A stretch of 64,000 nucleotides of DNA, from NCBI RefSeq assembly GCF_036884655.1, contig NC_088330.1, forward strand, positions 32,717,001 to 32,781,000, written 5' to 3'. Numbering within the stretch: position 1 is the first letter of the stretch; each line of letters starts with the position of its first letter. The translations under genes were made by a program, and so were the position numbers. The notes under the pieces are model-generated. The model made no database searches, was not told where the DNA came from, and saw only the letters and a list, made by a program, of their open reading frames with translations. Below, piece after piece: positions 22,644 to 35,067 of this stretch. Source of the DNA: Musa acuminata AAA Group (lineage: Eukaryota > Streptophyta > Magnoliopsida > Zingiberales > Musaceae).

Positions 22644-24945
22644 CTTATTCCTTTAATGTCTTTGTCGAAATCTTTTCGGATGCTACATCTCATCACCTTT
22701 ACTGAATATATAATATTCTGCTCCAGTTACAATACATCTCTTGGATCCCAATTGTTCTCCGCTGTTGTTATTGAGCAGTCAAGCTTTAATTCGCCAACAC
22801 TACTTTAACTCGTCAATAATACTATAAAGTTTATATATTGATTCCTCTTCTACTTATTTATCATATTCAAGTAAGCTCATATTATTTTCACTTTTGATTG
22901 TCATTTTGTTGAAAAATTAAGTAGATAATCCACTCTTGATAAAACTAATTATCATTTGTAAGGATTTGACAACTAATATCTTCCATTAAATTTCTTCAAA
23001 TGGTCTTTGAACATATGCAGAACTCCTTTGCTAGATAAATAAAATAATTATGGTACTTGGTTTTACTCATTCTCTTAAGAGTTGAGAAGATACAAGTTAC
23101 TTTGATTTCATCTTCATCCTCAAGAGTTATACTTTATAAATCAAGTTGGTTAGTAGCATTTATCTACTCTTTGCTCACACTTTTAAAGTACTCAAAGTTT
23201 TTGCACTCATAGCATTGAGTAAGCTACTACAATATGTTTTTTCATTGCCGTCGAACTTTTGGAATGTAAGAAGTTTTACTTGAAAATGATAAAATTTTGT
23301 CCTAACTTATAGCAAGTCTTTGATAGTTTTGATCGCTTTTGGGATTATATCATATTCTCCATCAATTGTGTTGCCAACTCTTCTGAGTAGAAAAGGTATA
23401 GTTTCGAAGTTCACTAACTTTACTAAAATTGGTGTGCTATTATCTAGATCCTCGACCCCTGCCCTCAGCATAATCTCTATTACATATAGTTTTCTTTATG
23501 ATAACTCAAATAATAATACTATAATATATTTTTTAAGAGTATATACATCTACATTCTCTTGCCTATTGTCAATGCCTTCTAACCCCAACTTAGTCTTTGC
23601 AAGTTGAGTCACTTTAGTCCTTTTGTCGACTACTTCACTAAGATAAGGTATATATGCCTCAAAGCTTTCTTTGATTTTGGTATCATGCAAGATGAGTCTA
23701 TTTCATTATAATAAGGGACTGATAGAACGATGTAATCTCGCTCTTATCTTTGCAAGAGTTAATATCCTTGGCTTTTGTCCAAGGAAATTTTTGCACCTCC
23801 AATCTATATTCTGTCTTCTATATCGACTCCCTTCATATGGCTTTGACACTTCATTAAATTTTACCTAAGTTTCTTTATTCCTCAATGTGTACTAAGTTGA
23901 TAGTGACTCTCATGACCACCATTCTATGGGTTAGCCCTCCATTAAGTCCGATATTCATATCAGCTCTAAGTATACATTCGTTTGATTTACCTATGGTTGC
24001 TCCCTCATGAACTCATAATGTATCCACCATCACATTACCTATATAAGATCATGCAATGACTCCTCGTCACTTGCTCGTTCATTGAGTTTTATAGAGTTAT
24101 CGTCTTGAGGTACCCCTCAAAATATGTACTCTATTGTATATAATTCTCTTTATAAAGAATCGAGACTTATCCCTCTTAAGTATTTGTCCTATTGGAGTAA
24201 TTTTTCTCTTCGTATCTTTCCATCTAGAAGTTTTGGAGACCACCATCCTCTTAGACTATTCTACCTTGCTAAACAAATTATGTACTATTCCATCACCATG
24301 AATGCATTTGCTAAATTACGACTCTTAGCAAATACAACATCTTGTTATGCCCCTCACAACCTAGCAACATGCTAAATTTACTATACAGTTCAACCTCCTA
24401 TAGACGTATTATTCTTATGCTAAAGAGAAAGTTTTTCTACTCCATGATATCGAGTTTTGATCACCTTGGGATGACCACAAATAGTCTATCATCCTTATAA
24501 AAAGCTCTTATATGAGTACTAAATTCTTCAAGTTAACAATTTTCCTCACTTCTGTGAGCTTTGCATAACTCTTTTTATCACCAAACAACCCATCTATCCT
24601 TGCATGGTCTCATCCTTTGTCAAGAACCCTATTTGTCTTAAGCACTATCAAGTTTTGTTGCCAATGTCGAGCCATAGCTTGAACTTAGTCATCCTAACGT
24701 TTGTGCACTATGCAGTCTTCCTAGCTCACTTATCCATGTGGTGCCTCTCACGTTAAGGGTTAATCATTCTTCTAACTGTCAATCTCAAACGATCATTCCT
24801 TTAAGCAACTCCTTTTCTTATATCTCTATGTCCATTTCTCTCAAACGGTCATGCATATTGGTTGCCTTCAACGTTATCCCACTAGGTCCCACATATTTGT
24901 ATATTCAATATTTCTAAGTGTGCATATCCCGCTCTAATACTATTT

Positions 24946-25580
24946 GTCACAGACTTAGTTAATTTTTCTTAAGTCATACGATACCTTTGCATGTCCGTCC
25001 GGAAGGGGTCAACCTCCCTAAAACCTCTTATAGTCCCTTAAGGGCTTGCAAAAGAGAAGATAAGTTTAAAAAAATATTTAACTCGAGATCCCACGAGTAG
25101 GTATTTTAGTAAATACTTGATAGACAATACAAATTACAAACATAAAGTTTGTAGACTCTAAAGTTTGTAGGGTCCAAGATCATATACTACAGGAAAAAAT
25201 CTCCACAAGTGTCCACATGATATTGTTGTAGAACTAGATAGTAAATCAACCCTAAACACCACTTTAAAAGCCCATTCAACTAGATATCACCCGAGTAGCT
25301 CTAAGGAGGGTGTGCTGGTTGACACTCTATATTACTTTTGAAAACTCACAAAATGATTGTTTGGATGATTTATTTTTAGATAATTTTACCTCTGCGATAA
25401 CTACGTAACATGTATTTATAAGACTAAAACGATTATAAAAATAAATCAAAATAGGACTATCAAGTCTACTGTAAATTTTTGTAAAGAATAAACAAATAAA
25501 AAAATACGAACATATATAAACATTAAGTTGAATACTCTTTATATTGATTTATCTATAATATCTGATTGTCCAACTCTCCA
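24946..25580 (-). repeat. LTR (5' LTR in element orientation)
   Basis: This begins TGTCACAGACTTAG directly after the complement of the primer-binding site and ends near CAACTCTCCA. It is the partner of the repeat at 21994-22643. Confidence 0.75.
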
Positions 25581-25599
25581 CTTTATTTGTGAAGGACAT

Positions 25600-27040
25600 C
25601 ATGGGACCATCTCCACTTTAATATCATCAAAATGATCTTGTGCTCCATGCTTCTCGTCTTTTGTTTTACTATTTAATTAAAAATTTTCGATCAAAATTAG
25701 AGTTGATCAAAAGGTTTTAATTTAAGCAAAACTAAAGGAAATGAAAAGGATATTAAATACTTTTTTCACATCAATTTCACACATACTATCTTTCACAACT
25801 GATGTTAGGAAAAATAAGCTCCCAATATAAAATATTTAATCTCATAATATGTTATTTTTATAACTATAAATCTTTTAATATAAAATTTTAAAATATAAGG
25901 ATCACCAGAATAAGAGAGTGGTACATGAATAAATATATAATTAACATAAGTTTTTTATATGAATAGGGTCTTTTCGAAGCAATGGTGATGATGGAATGTG
26001 AAACATTGCCCAAGTCTTCTCCTCTAGAGTCCTCTGGACGGAAGATCTATTCATGTAAATGGAAATGTCTATTAATGAAAGGAGAAAGTTACGTAGGTAA
26101 GGAAAGGCAGCTGAAGAAAGTCTGCCTTTCACACGCTGCAGTCCCAAATATATTGTTTGGTCATGACCGGGCCATCGATTTGTGTCTGATAGAACCCATC
26201 AAAACCACTGTGAAGGATTCTGATGGCATGCGTTGACGCAAGTTTCTGAAAGTTGACCTTGGATTCAAAGTCAAAGTTGTTTGAGGAGCTTTTCACATTA
26301 TTAAATCGGAAATTTATATTCGAGGGCAGCGATGTGTTAGACCAAACTCATGGAAGCACAGCAGCCACAGACACAAGAGGTGCAGTGATCTTGAGGGCCA
26401 CTCGACGTATACGTACTGACCCCTCCAACCTTGGAAAGTTGATCAGCGACGTAATAATTGAACACATAAATCAATTTAAGCCTTTTTTTTAGCCTTCTGC
26501 ATCTTCTTTTACGTTAAGAAAACAAAACTTCAAGATTAAGCCACAATCTGCACCTCGAAACACTGTATGAAGAAGGATAAATGACCTCCTCCTCTTTGCT
26601 TCAGAAATAGGAACAGATGATCACCTCCTCGAGATAACATGAGAACGTTATCGATTCCTCTGTAGCTAGTAACCTCTCCCCACCACCACAGCCGCCGCCC
26701 CTTGGCTTCGTCTAAAGCCAATCGGCCAAAAGTCCGCTCCCGTCTTTCTTCCGTTCATTATCGTTCTTTTTATCTGTTCCTTCTGCTCCGTCCCATTCCA
26801 ACAGGCTGTTGCTTTCCGACTCGCCACCCTCGCGGCCCCACGCGCCTGCGTCCCATCCGACGGTACGAGGAAAATTAAGGGCGGGAAAATTTATGTAGAA
26901 TAAGGAATAAAAGTCAAAATAAAGAAAGGTGCTCAAATCCGTCGCGAGACCTGCGTTTCTTGCCCCGTCAAAAAGAACGGCGCCGCGCGGCCACCGTCCG
27001 TCACGGTGACCTGTCCTCAACGTGTGGAGATTATGGCGCT
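25600..27040. other. Intergenic region, no recognised gene
   Basis: AT-rich to about 26000, then more balanced. Short open frames at 25982-26236 and 26712-27044 have no recognisable domain. No repeat family was identified. Confidence 0.4.
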
Positions 27041-27051
27041 CCATGTGACAT

Positions 27052-27661
27052 CACGTGAGTTACTTCCTTCCCCATGCGTAGCATCCGCGATTTGCCACTT
27101 TCCGGTGCGTCTAAACTGAATAGCACAACATTAAGAGGTTGCCCGACCGAACACAATGTTGGTCCCACGTGGGTAGAACAAAGGGTGAGCCCAACAGGGT
27201 TACTGAAATTCTTGCTCTCCGACTCCAACGCCATGCCCTTCAATGAAGCCCTTGATTGCGTGCATGTGGCCCCGGACGACATATCACACGACAGAGCTCC
27301 GTTGCCGACACGTGCTCCCTTCGCCTTAATTGTTCCACATGACTCTACGCGTGTCCCCAAGCCACTCCGACGTGGTTCCCCGTTAAGGTCCAATGCACTC
27401 GCGACACGTCGTTGGACTCCCCACTGTGTTCCATGCGGCCTCCTTGTACGGTAGCCGTGACCTCGATAGATGAGCTCCGACCATCTATCGTTACGTTGTC
27501 ATTTTCCTAAAACACCCCTCCTCCAAGGCTTCCCCCTAGAAATCATGCTAATTAGAACGGCCGACGAGACAGCACAAGGACGTGGCTGTCCTCCGGCCTC
27601 ATCGACAATTCTATCAAAACATGGCTTCGTCGGGTGTGAAATTGATGTCCGGGTTCACGTG
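27052..27661. promoter_or_regulatory. Cluster of G-box/ABRE motifs upstream of the ACR gene
   Basis: Four CACGTG cores lie at 27052-27057, 27166-27171 (inside the palindrome CCCACGTGGG), 27309-27314 and 27656-27661. Additional ACGTG cores lie near 27370 (GACGTGG) and 27580 (ACGTGGC). G-boxes and ABREs are bound by bZIP and bHLH factors in abscisic acid and light responses. The ACR start codon is 0.7-1.3 kb downstream, so these sites could serve its distal promoter. The assignment to that gene is inference. Confidence 0.5.
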
Positions 27662-28360
27662 GAGACCGTTACCTGAACAATTTAAATCCACCGCCAACGT
27701 CTACATTTGTGGTCAAAAACAATTAGAAGTTGAATATTGCATTAAGCCAAGTTAATAGAATTTTATTTTTCTAAAATATCTTCCCCCGGTTCGATCCTCC
27801 ATTTTAATTTAGTGATGCTTGCAGATAGTTTGAATTTGAATTCATGTGTAGCCTAAACTCGAGAAAACATAAACGAGGCCGTCCGTTCATGTCTACTGCT
27901 GCTACTTCCCATGTTATCCGGTTATGGTGCAGGTCGTGATTAGTTGCCTGAGTAAGGGTAGCGTGGGAAGAGCAACAAGGGATAAGAATGACAGTGTGGG
28001 AGGGGAATGGGAGGTGTGGACCGGGGTCGGAATGGGTAGGTCAGGCTGGGCGTTGCTGGCGCGCGACGCCCGCGGTGGGCCCCATTCACAGACCGTCCGT
28101 TTCTTGTGCAGGAGACGTGCGTTTGCAACCTTTTTAAACACCCGAGTCCTCCCCTGCGCTCCTCTCTGGGCTCAGCTTTGTTCTCTTTCCTCTCCCTCCT
28201 CTCCTTTTCATTCTTCCCCCAACCAAAACAGGCGCGGACAAGTAGCTGGAGCGAGAAGAAAGAAAGAAAGAAAGGGAGATGGAGATCTCGATTTCTTTTT
28301 GATCCGTTACGAGGTTTCTGTAAACACAGTAGACAAACAGGGGTTTCTGTAGAAGAAGAA

Positions 28361-30130
28361 ATGGAATTGGCGGATGAGTACCAGAAGCTCGTTAACAGAA
28401 TGATGAACACTCCCAGGTGAGCCAATCTTTCGTTTCCCTGCTTCTCTATGTTGTCTTTGCGCCAGATCTATTCATTCCTCTTTGTCTCTCCCTGTCTTTT
28501 CTTGGTTCGTAACATGTTAATTTCCTCCCTCTATGTTTGTCTTCAATTTTCATTTCGAGATCCCCTGTTTTTCGAAATCTAATGGGGTTTGTTATCGATC
28601 GTGCTGGCAGGGTGGTGATCGACAATGCGGTGTGCGCGACGGCGACGGTGGTGAGGGTCAACAGCGCCCGGAAGCACGGCATGTTGCTGGAGGCCGTGCA
28701 GGTGCTCACCGACCTCGGCCTCACCATCCAGAAGGGCTATATCTCCTCCGACGGCCGCTGGTTCATGGATGTCTTCCACGTCGTCGACGGCCGCGGCCAC
28801 AAGCTCCTGGACCCCACCCTCCTTTCTCGCATCGAGCGATCCCTCGGCGGCGAAGCGTGGTCATCCTCCTCCGCTGAGGACGGCTCCAACAACCACGACG
28901 ACGGTGATGACGGCGGCCTGGCGGGTCTCACGGCGCTGGAGCTCACCGGCACCGACCGCCCGGGCCTCCTCTCCGAGGTCTTCGCCGTGCTCCGGGACCT
29001 GGAGTGCGACGTGGTAGAGGCCAAGGTGTGGACTCACAACGGCCGCATCGCCTCCCTCATCTTCGTCAAGGACCACGACTCGGGCTCCCTCATCGCGGAT
29101 GCGCACCGCGTCCATCGCATCGAGGGCCGCCTCCGAAACGTCCTTAGCGGCGATCACGACGTCCGCGGGGCCAAGACCACCGTGGCCTCCCCCACCATGA
29201 CCCACTCCGACCGCCGCCTCCACCAGCTCATGTTCGCGGACCGTGATTACGAGCGTGTCTCCTCTAACGAGGCTTCTTCGTCGTCGTCGAAGTTGTTGAT
29301 CTCTGTTCAGAATTGGACCGAACGCGGGTACTCCGTGGTCAGCGTGCAGTGCCGCGACCGCCCGAAGCTCCTATTCGACGTCGTGTGCACGCTTACCGAC
29401 ATGGAGTACGTCGTCTTCCATGGCACCTTTGGTACTGACGCCGACCGCGCCTATCAGGTAGATATTCATCAACAAGTCTCGTTTCCCCATTTGATCGTTG
29501 GGAAAATTGTTGGATTAATTGGTTTTTGAGTTTTGTCGATCGATTGCAGGAATTCTACATACGGCATATGGATGGAAGTCCGATCAGTTCGGAGGCAGAG
29601 CGGCAGCGAGTGATCCAATGCTTGCAAGCTGCAGTCGAGCGCAGGGCATCTGAGGTAACCTTCTTCCTCTGGTTCAGTTCTCTGTAATATTCTTTTCATT
29701 CATTGCTTATAAAGCGAGCGCCAGTATTCCGTACGATTCCTCTTTCCAGCCTCTGTTTGGCTCACTGTCGCTCCTCGATCAGGGAATGAGGCTGGAGCTG
29801 AGCATGCCGGACCGGAAGGGCTTGCTGGCGGACGTGACCCGGACGTTCCGCGAGAACGGCCTCTCAGTGACGAGGGCGGAGATCACGACCAAGTCCGGGG
29901 AGGCCAAGAACGAGTTCTGCGTCGCCGACACGAACGGCCAGCCGCCGGACCGCCGCGCGATTCATGCCGTCATCGAATGGATCGGAAAGGACCACCTCAA
30001 GTTGAACGAGCAACGCATGGTTTGGTCCTTCCAGGACCCGTCGCCGGAGGAGGCGGCCGGCGTCTTCAGCCTGGGGAACCTGGTGATGAGGAATCTATAC
30101 TACCTAGGCCTCATCAAATCCTGTTCCTAG
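28361..30130 (+). CDS. ACR8: ACT-domain repeat protein, ACR8-like
   Basis: ACR proteins carry four ACT domains, small-molecule-binding modules related to bacterial GlnD, and are thought to sense amino acids or nitrogen status; the ligand is not established. The exons are 28361-28416, 28611-29457, 29550-29654 and 29783-30130, all in phase, giving 451 residues (the family is about 440-480). The start [20 protein letters not shown] and the end [11 protein letters not shown] match the family from memory. Domains are approximately ACT1 33-110 ([30 protein letters not shown]), ACT2 123-195 ([20 protein letters not shown]), ACT3 248-300 ([20 protein letters not shown]) and ACT4 335-410 ([20 protein letters not shown]). 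An Asp/Ser-rich linker near residues 102-121 separates ACT1 from ACT2. Exons are strongly GC-rich. The symbol rests on remembered sequence of Arabidopsis ACR8 and could denote a close paralogue. Confidence 0.93.
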
Positions 30131-32979
30131 AAACCACCGAATCATCCGTTGGCTCATTGAACCGTGCTCTAACTTCCCTTGGGTCCTTGCCTTTTACCAA
30201 GTCATTCGAGTGAAAGGGTCTGGAAGCAGCAAGTGGTGAAAGCGAGAATATGGAAGCATATGACTCATGCAAAATGGGCATCAGGGTCCCACGCGGTGGT
30301 TACAGCTGTGAACGTTAAGGTAATTTGAATATATCCAAAGTTATAGGTTGGGTAGATGAGATATCCGCAAAACAAAGCATATGGCTGCCATTGTTAGGTA
30401 AAAGCGGTGGTTGCGCTGGTGCCATTCCTGCCAGCTGTGGACTAAAATGATGGTGGGGGGGTGGTTTTCTATTACTGTTCTTGCTCTTTTGTTACACATG
30501 TACATATCCACACGACTTGTACACATGCCCACGAACATGCTGATATAGTAAAAGAATCGCTACTTGTGTCTTCATCTTACCGGAGCTCAGAGTCGTTGAA
30601 CTATGGGGGATGCCGCGCTTGCTAAAGGCAGGTGGATTAGTGCAGCGAAGCTCTTGGCGAAGTCGCCGATCGCGATCCAAGGTTAAGAATTTGAAATTAA
30701 ATGTTGACCTCGGAAGAGGTTGTTCGGAGAACGGGGACAATCCAAGCTGCGTTGCCTGTTCGAACCTTCCTGGGCGTGCTGCGTGGCTTAATGATGTTCC
30801 CTCGACGACTGGTCCATCGGATTGACCAATTCTTCATCGGAAACTTAACAATGGCTGCATCTCCAACGCCAGACTCTTGTCATCCAATAGGCGTCGTCCT
30901 TGCGACAACGAAAGGATTGTGCTATCTATTGTTTCAAACACTAGAGAAGTTTCAGAGTATAAAGACGAAATAAACCAACATGGTCTTGCAAGTAGTAACA
31001 CCTCGAGACCATTTAATATCACATGACACAGCAGCTACAATAGTGCTTTCGCCGCTCGATGTTGCGCAACTGCCGATTGATATAGGATATCTTCTCTTGA
31101 GTGCTGAAGAAAAACAAGTGACCAGTCACCACATGGATAAATTTGGGCGGGACATATATAAATATATAATTGGTGGTGGTAGTGGAGCGAGGATGGAGGA
31201 ATCTTCGAATCCTATTCGGTGAAGTACATGTCATTCATGTGACTCATCAATGGTTTGTGCAACTTCAATCAATATTATTTAACTCCGATCCAATTCAAGA
31301 ACATATAAATTAATCGCAGGACTATTATCGCCGTGGAAAAAAGTTCATAAACTACTTAATACTTTTTCATAATTGGGACAATGAATATGCTGATTCTGTG
31401 AAATTTATCTCCCATTCTCTCTGTCTCTCATTCATTCCTTGAGAGAGAGAGAGAGACTCTCCGCAGCAAAATTTGTACCAAACAATCTAATCACAGCTGA
31501 TCCATAAACAGAGGGTCATAGAATCTGTCTAAGGATTCGTGACGTGGAAAGGATGATGTAAGATTGCTTTCGGCTCAAGTATTAGGTACTCCTTCTTTCT
31601 CTCCCTTCCTCCGCACGGCTCCCAAAGCAAAAGAGGGCCACATCACTCGATGGGAAAAGGGAAGTCATGGTCGATTCTTCCGATTCATTCACGCATCGTT
31701 CTTACAAGGTTGCTTCTCGTGCTACGTTTCCGTCCTCTTTCTATCGCGCTTGAGCCTTGCTTTGTTTTAATTGCTGCAGGGTTTATTGTTTACAGGGATT
31801 GTTCACTTCTTGGGGACGAAGTAAAGGCTTGTATGACATCAAAAGACAGAAGTTTAGACCCTTTGGTCCACGAGAAACCATAGGAGGTCTAATCCTTCAC
31901 CATGTCAAAGCTTTGTCATCAACACTGCTGTTGCTGCTACCTGTCAAGCTGTTCATCTCATCTTGAATTAAGCCCTTTAATTCTCTGGCTCCACTCACAC
32001 CTCATTATGTCCTAGGGTGTTAGCAAGATCATGATATCAGTCCTAGGATGTAGGATGTGGCTTGCTTGAACTACAATGCTAGTCATTTTTAGGAATCAGC
32101 TAATCTGCTTTCCTGTAAACTACGAGCAGGAGATGGAAAAGTGAAAGTTTTAGCTGATTCTTCTAATACATTGCTTGTTCATGAGTTGGAATCTCGTGCT
32201 TCATGGCACGGGTGCCATTGGCTCTTGTGGCAGATTGGCCCCAGTGGAATCTATCTTGGTTGGGCAGGTGATCTTTTGGGAATGCTAATTCTCCTTCTAG
32301 AGAGATGAGTTATCACCCAGTGGTAAGTTGACTGTTCTAATATAATAAGTCGGATCTGCTAGTGACTGCCTACTCTGCCTCTGGTTCGATTTGAATTCTG
32401 ATTCTGATTCTTGTTCCAATATACTACTAATTGTTGGATCTAATGAGAGTGACACCCAAAGAATTAGGCTTCTGCCTACCCCAAGTGGATGAAATTTCAA
32501 CCCTGGAGAAGATTCTGCATGAAATTTCAGCATAACCAGAAAGAAAAATAAGTATGGCTCAGCTGCAAGCTAATGCCTGTCAATACTATCTATAAAACGT
32601 TTAAGAAACAAACCCATGTTGTTAATCTATATATTTAATGAACTTAATCTACAGAATTCCATTAAATCTAGATGAAGAATGTCCAACATTGACAAGTGAA
32701 AAACCATTTCTTTGAGAAAGAAAAGTGGAGAACGAAGTCTACCGAGATTTTTCTCTCGATAAGAAAACTGTTGGCTGACAAAAATTTATGCTGTATTCAA
32801 CAATCTGATTTGAATATATAAACATTTCTGCATGAGATACTTCTGTATATGCTGCTGTCATGCCATGACTGCCAATTCAACACCACGAGGTCAAATCCTT
32901 TGTTTGTAGCCTTAGCTAACTCGAAGTTTTCTCATCCTCATGTCAACTTACAATGTTGGAGTACAATAAATCCTCTCTC

Positions 32980-33012
<33 letters not shown>

Positions 33013-34960
33013 TCCTGCAAGAATAAGATTGCCTAAATTAGGCATTCCTTTTTAGCTCTACTCTCTTCCTATTTGGTAAAGATTCAGGATGATCAAATGA
33101 GTCAAGTATCATTCTATTAGAGCTAAATCCCCCAATACCAGTTTTAGTGATTCTGAAGGAATCCCTGATATCCTTCAGCCAAACACCTCTGCTCTGGCAT
33201 GTAGGATCTCGTCATGCCTTTGGTTCTCAGTGGTGATGCCTCATGCTGCAGAGTATTTTTGAAGAGCAAATCCCAGCTGCATCTTTGCAGACATCTTTGC
33301 CGACCAATGCAGGATACCATTCAACTTTCCTCGATAACCTTCGGTCTTGTTCTTCTTCTAGCAGCAGTGTGTTGGATAGCATTAACCTTCAACTAGTGCT
33401 CAATGGAGGCAGGAAATTTGCATGGTCTTTCTGGTTCTCACTGGTGCAGATCACACATTGCACAAATAGTGCAATGGATTTATTCGAAGATTCTGCTACT
33501 GCAATGCGATTGAGACCATAAAATTTCCGGCTTCAGTGCCATCTTGAATGCCAGCAGATTACTTCATGAACACACACTTTGTCTTAGTGGCATTCGATGT
33601 CTGAGCATTGCTTGATATGCAACAAAGCCACCCCATGACATCCTCTCTATAAACACAAACTCGGTCTTCGGATGGATGTTAACGAAGACCACATGCACTT
33701 CCGTGAAAGATTACCGTGTGTGTCTCTTCCGTTGTGCCTCAGGCGATCATCCCAAATAAGTTGGTGGTCTGTCTGAAGCTTTTGAACTGGAATCACAAAG
33801 ATCAATTGAACTCGTGGATGTAGCGATGGGCTTGTTAAAGTACTGATCCAGTAAAAATTTCTATTAATTAAGAGGCCTAATACAACGAGTGCTTATAGCA
33901 TTAACATTCAAGAAAAAAGAGATTGGATCAGACCAACGATCTGTCTAATAAAGAAAACAGATCTTTTTACATGTATTTTGTCAACTAATCAGCGCATTGT
34001 TTCTTAGTAAATCGAAAATGCATGAAGTAAAAATATGAGATGATGATCATTAGTCTGTTGACCACGAAGAAAGCAATGCTTAGCTTCAGCAATGCCAAAA
34101 CTAGCAACGTAGTGACATGCAGGAAGTCTTCGATGCAAAAGCTTTCAAGAACAACAAGTAACCCGAGAAATAATAGATTTAAGACTTTCATAACATAAGC
34201 CAAGCAACTTTAGATGAAGCAGAGAACGTGTGCTGATGGGCAAAAATAACATCAGAAAAGTAACACCGATGCAAGTTGGTTCTAAATTCAACATCGATAG
34301 AAGTTGGGCTATCAAATTTCAACACGATAAGTAAGTAAAAAGGAAGACTGTAAGCCAATCCTGGGAATGACTTGTTCTATTGCTCGAGACATCGTCGATG
34401 GCAAAGTTGAACACGAGGGACACCTGTTGTCGACAAAATATTTACTTGAATGCTGAAACAAACTGCATGTCTACTGTGTCTTCTACACCATGATTTCAGT
34501 TCGGGCAACCCTTCCTTTGACATCCAATTCCTTCCCCGGAGAAGGTGTTTACAACGTGTGCCGGGCAAGTCCCCTCGGATCCGTCCCATGCGTATTAATT
34601 GTATGATTCATCGACGCGTTGTTGGATGAGCGGATGTTAGTCTGTGCAAGCAACGAGGACTGAGCTATTATTATTGATCGTTCCCCGTATCAATCTGTAC
34701 GCCTCTGTGTAGATTATAAGACATTAATTCCCCTCCGCTTCCTTCCGGCCACCGGGTGGTTGAGCGATCTCCCTCCCTCCTCCTCCCTGCCTCCTGTTGC
34801 CTGCCATCCCATTAATACCCGTTGGCGACGACGACCATGTTCCCTCCTTTCAGCCCGTCCGTCTGTTGACCCTTCCCACCTACTTCGACCATTACCGCCA
34901 CCTAGACGCATTCATTACAACTAATCCTGCTCGAGTCCTCGTGCTGTTTCCGCTGAGGGC
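30131..34960. other. Intergenic region, no recognised gene
   Basis: It covers the ACR 3' UTR and flank and the KCS distal promoter. Small open frames (for example 30701-30973, 31650-31883 and 33243-33521) have no recognised domains and no exon structure I could build. A GA run lies at 31440-31455 and a CT run at 32972-33012. Confidence 0.45.
32972..33012. repeat. (CT)n microsatellite
   Basis: About 40 bases of CT repeat with one G interruption (TCGCTC). It is not next to a recognised gene. Confidence 0.85.
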
Positions 34961-34966
34961 AATCTC

Positions 34967-34973
34967 TATATAT
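34967..34973 (+). promoter_or_regulatory. Putative TATA box of the KCS gene
   Basis: TATATAT in the context CTCTATATATCTTTCG, about 95 bp upstream of the chosen start codon at 35068. That would give a leader of about 65 bases. The spacing is typical, but the call rests on sequence alone. Confidence 0.5.
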
Positions 34974-35067
34974 CTTTCGATGACAATGCAATTCTTCTTT
35001 GAGTACGTTTCCTTGTAAAGTTTAAGTGTATACTTCGATTTCACTGCCTTTGGTGGCTGCAGTTGGG

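Larger units (their letters stand above)
21994..25580 (-). mobile_element. Short LTR retrotransposon, minus orientation, probably non-autonomous or degenerate
   Basis: Two direct repeats of about 640 bp (21994-22643 and 24946-25580) flank about 2.3 kb. Just left of the right-hand LTR is CGCTCTAATACTAT (24931-24944), close to the reverse complement of a tRNA-Met primer-binding site. Just right of the left-hand LTR is CTTATTCCTTTAATGTC, whose complement gives a purine tract (AAAGGAATAAG). Both mark an element transcribed on the minus strand. The internal region has only short open frames, such as 23690-23496. I could not identify gag, protease, reverse transcriptase or integrase motifs. An intact autonomous element would be about twice this length. 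The superfamily is undetermined. Confidence 0.75.

Noticed and set aside
27031..27454. Overlapping 120-codon open frames on both strands
   Set aside because: Composition-driven open frames in a GC-rich, G-box-containing segment; no domain and no splice support.
28579..29223. Long antisense and alternative-frame open frames over the ACR gene
   Set aside because: High GC in third codon positions leaves stop-poor shadow frames. The sense frame carries all four ACT domains and correct splice phases.
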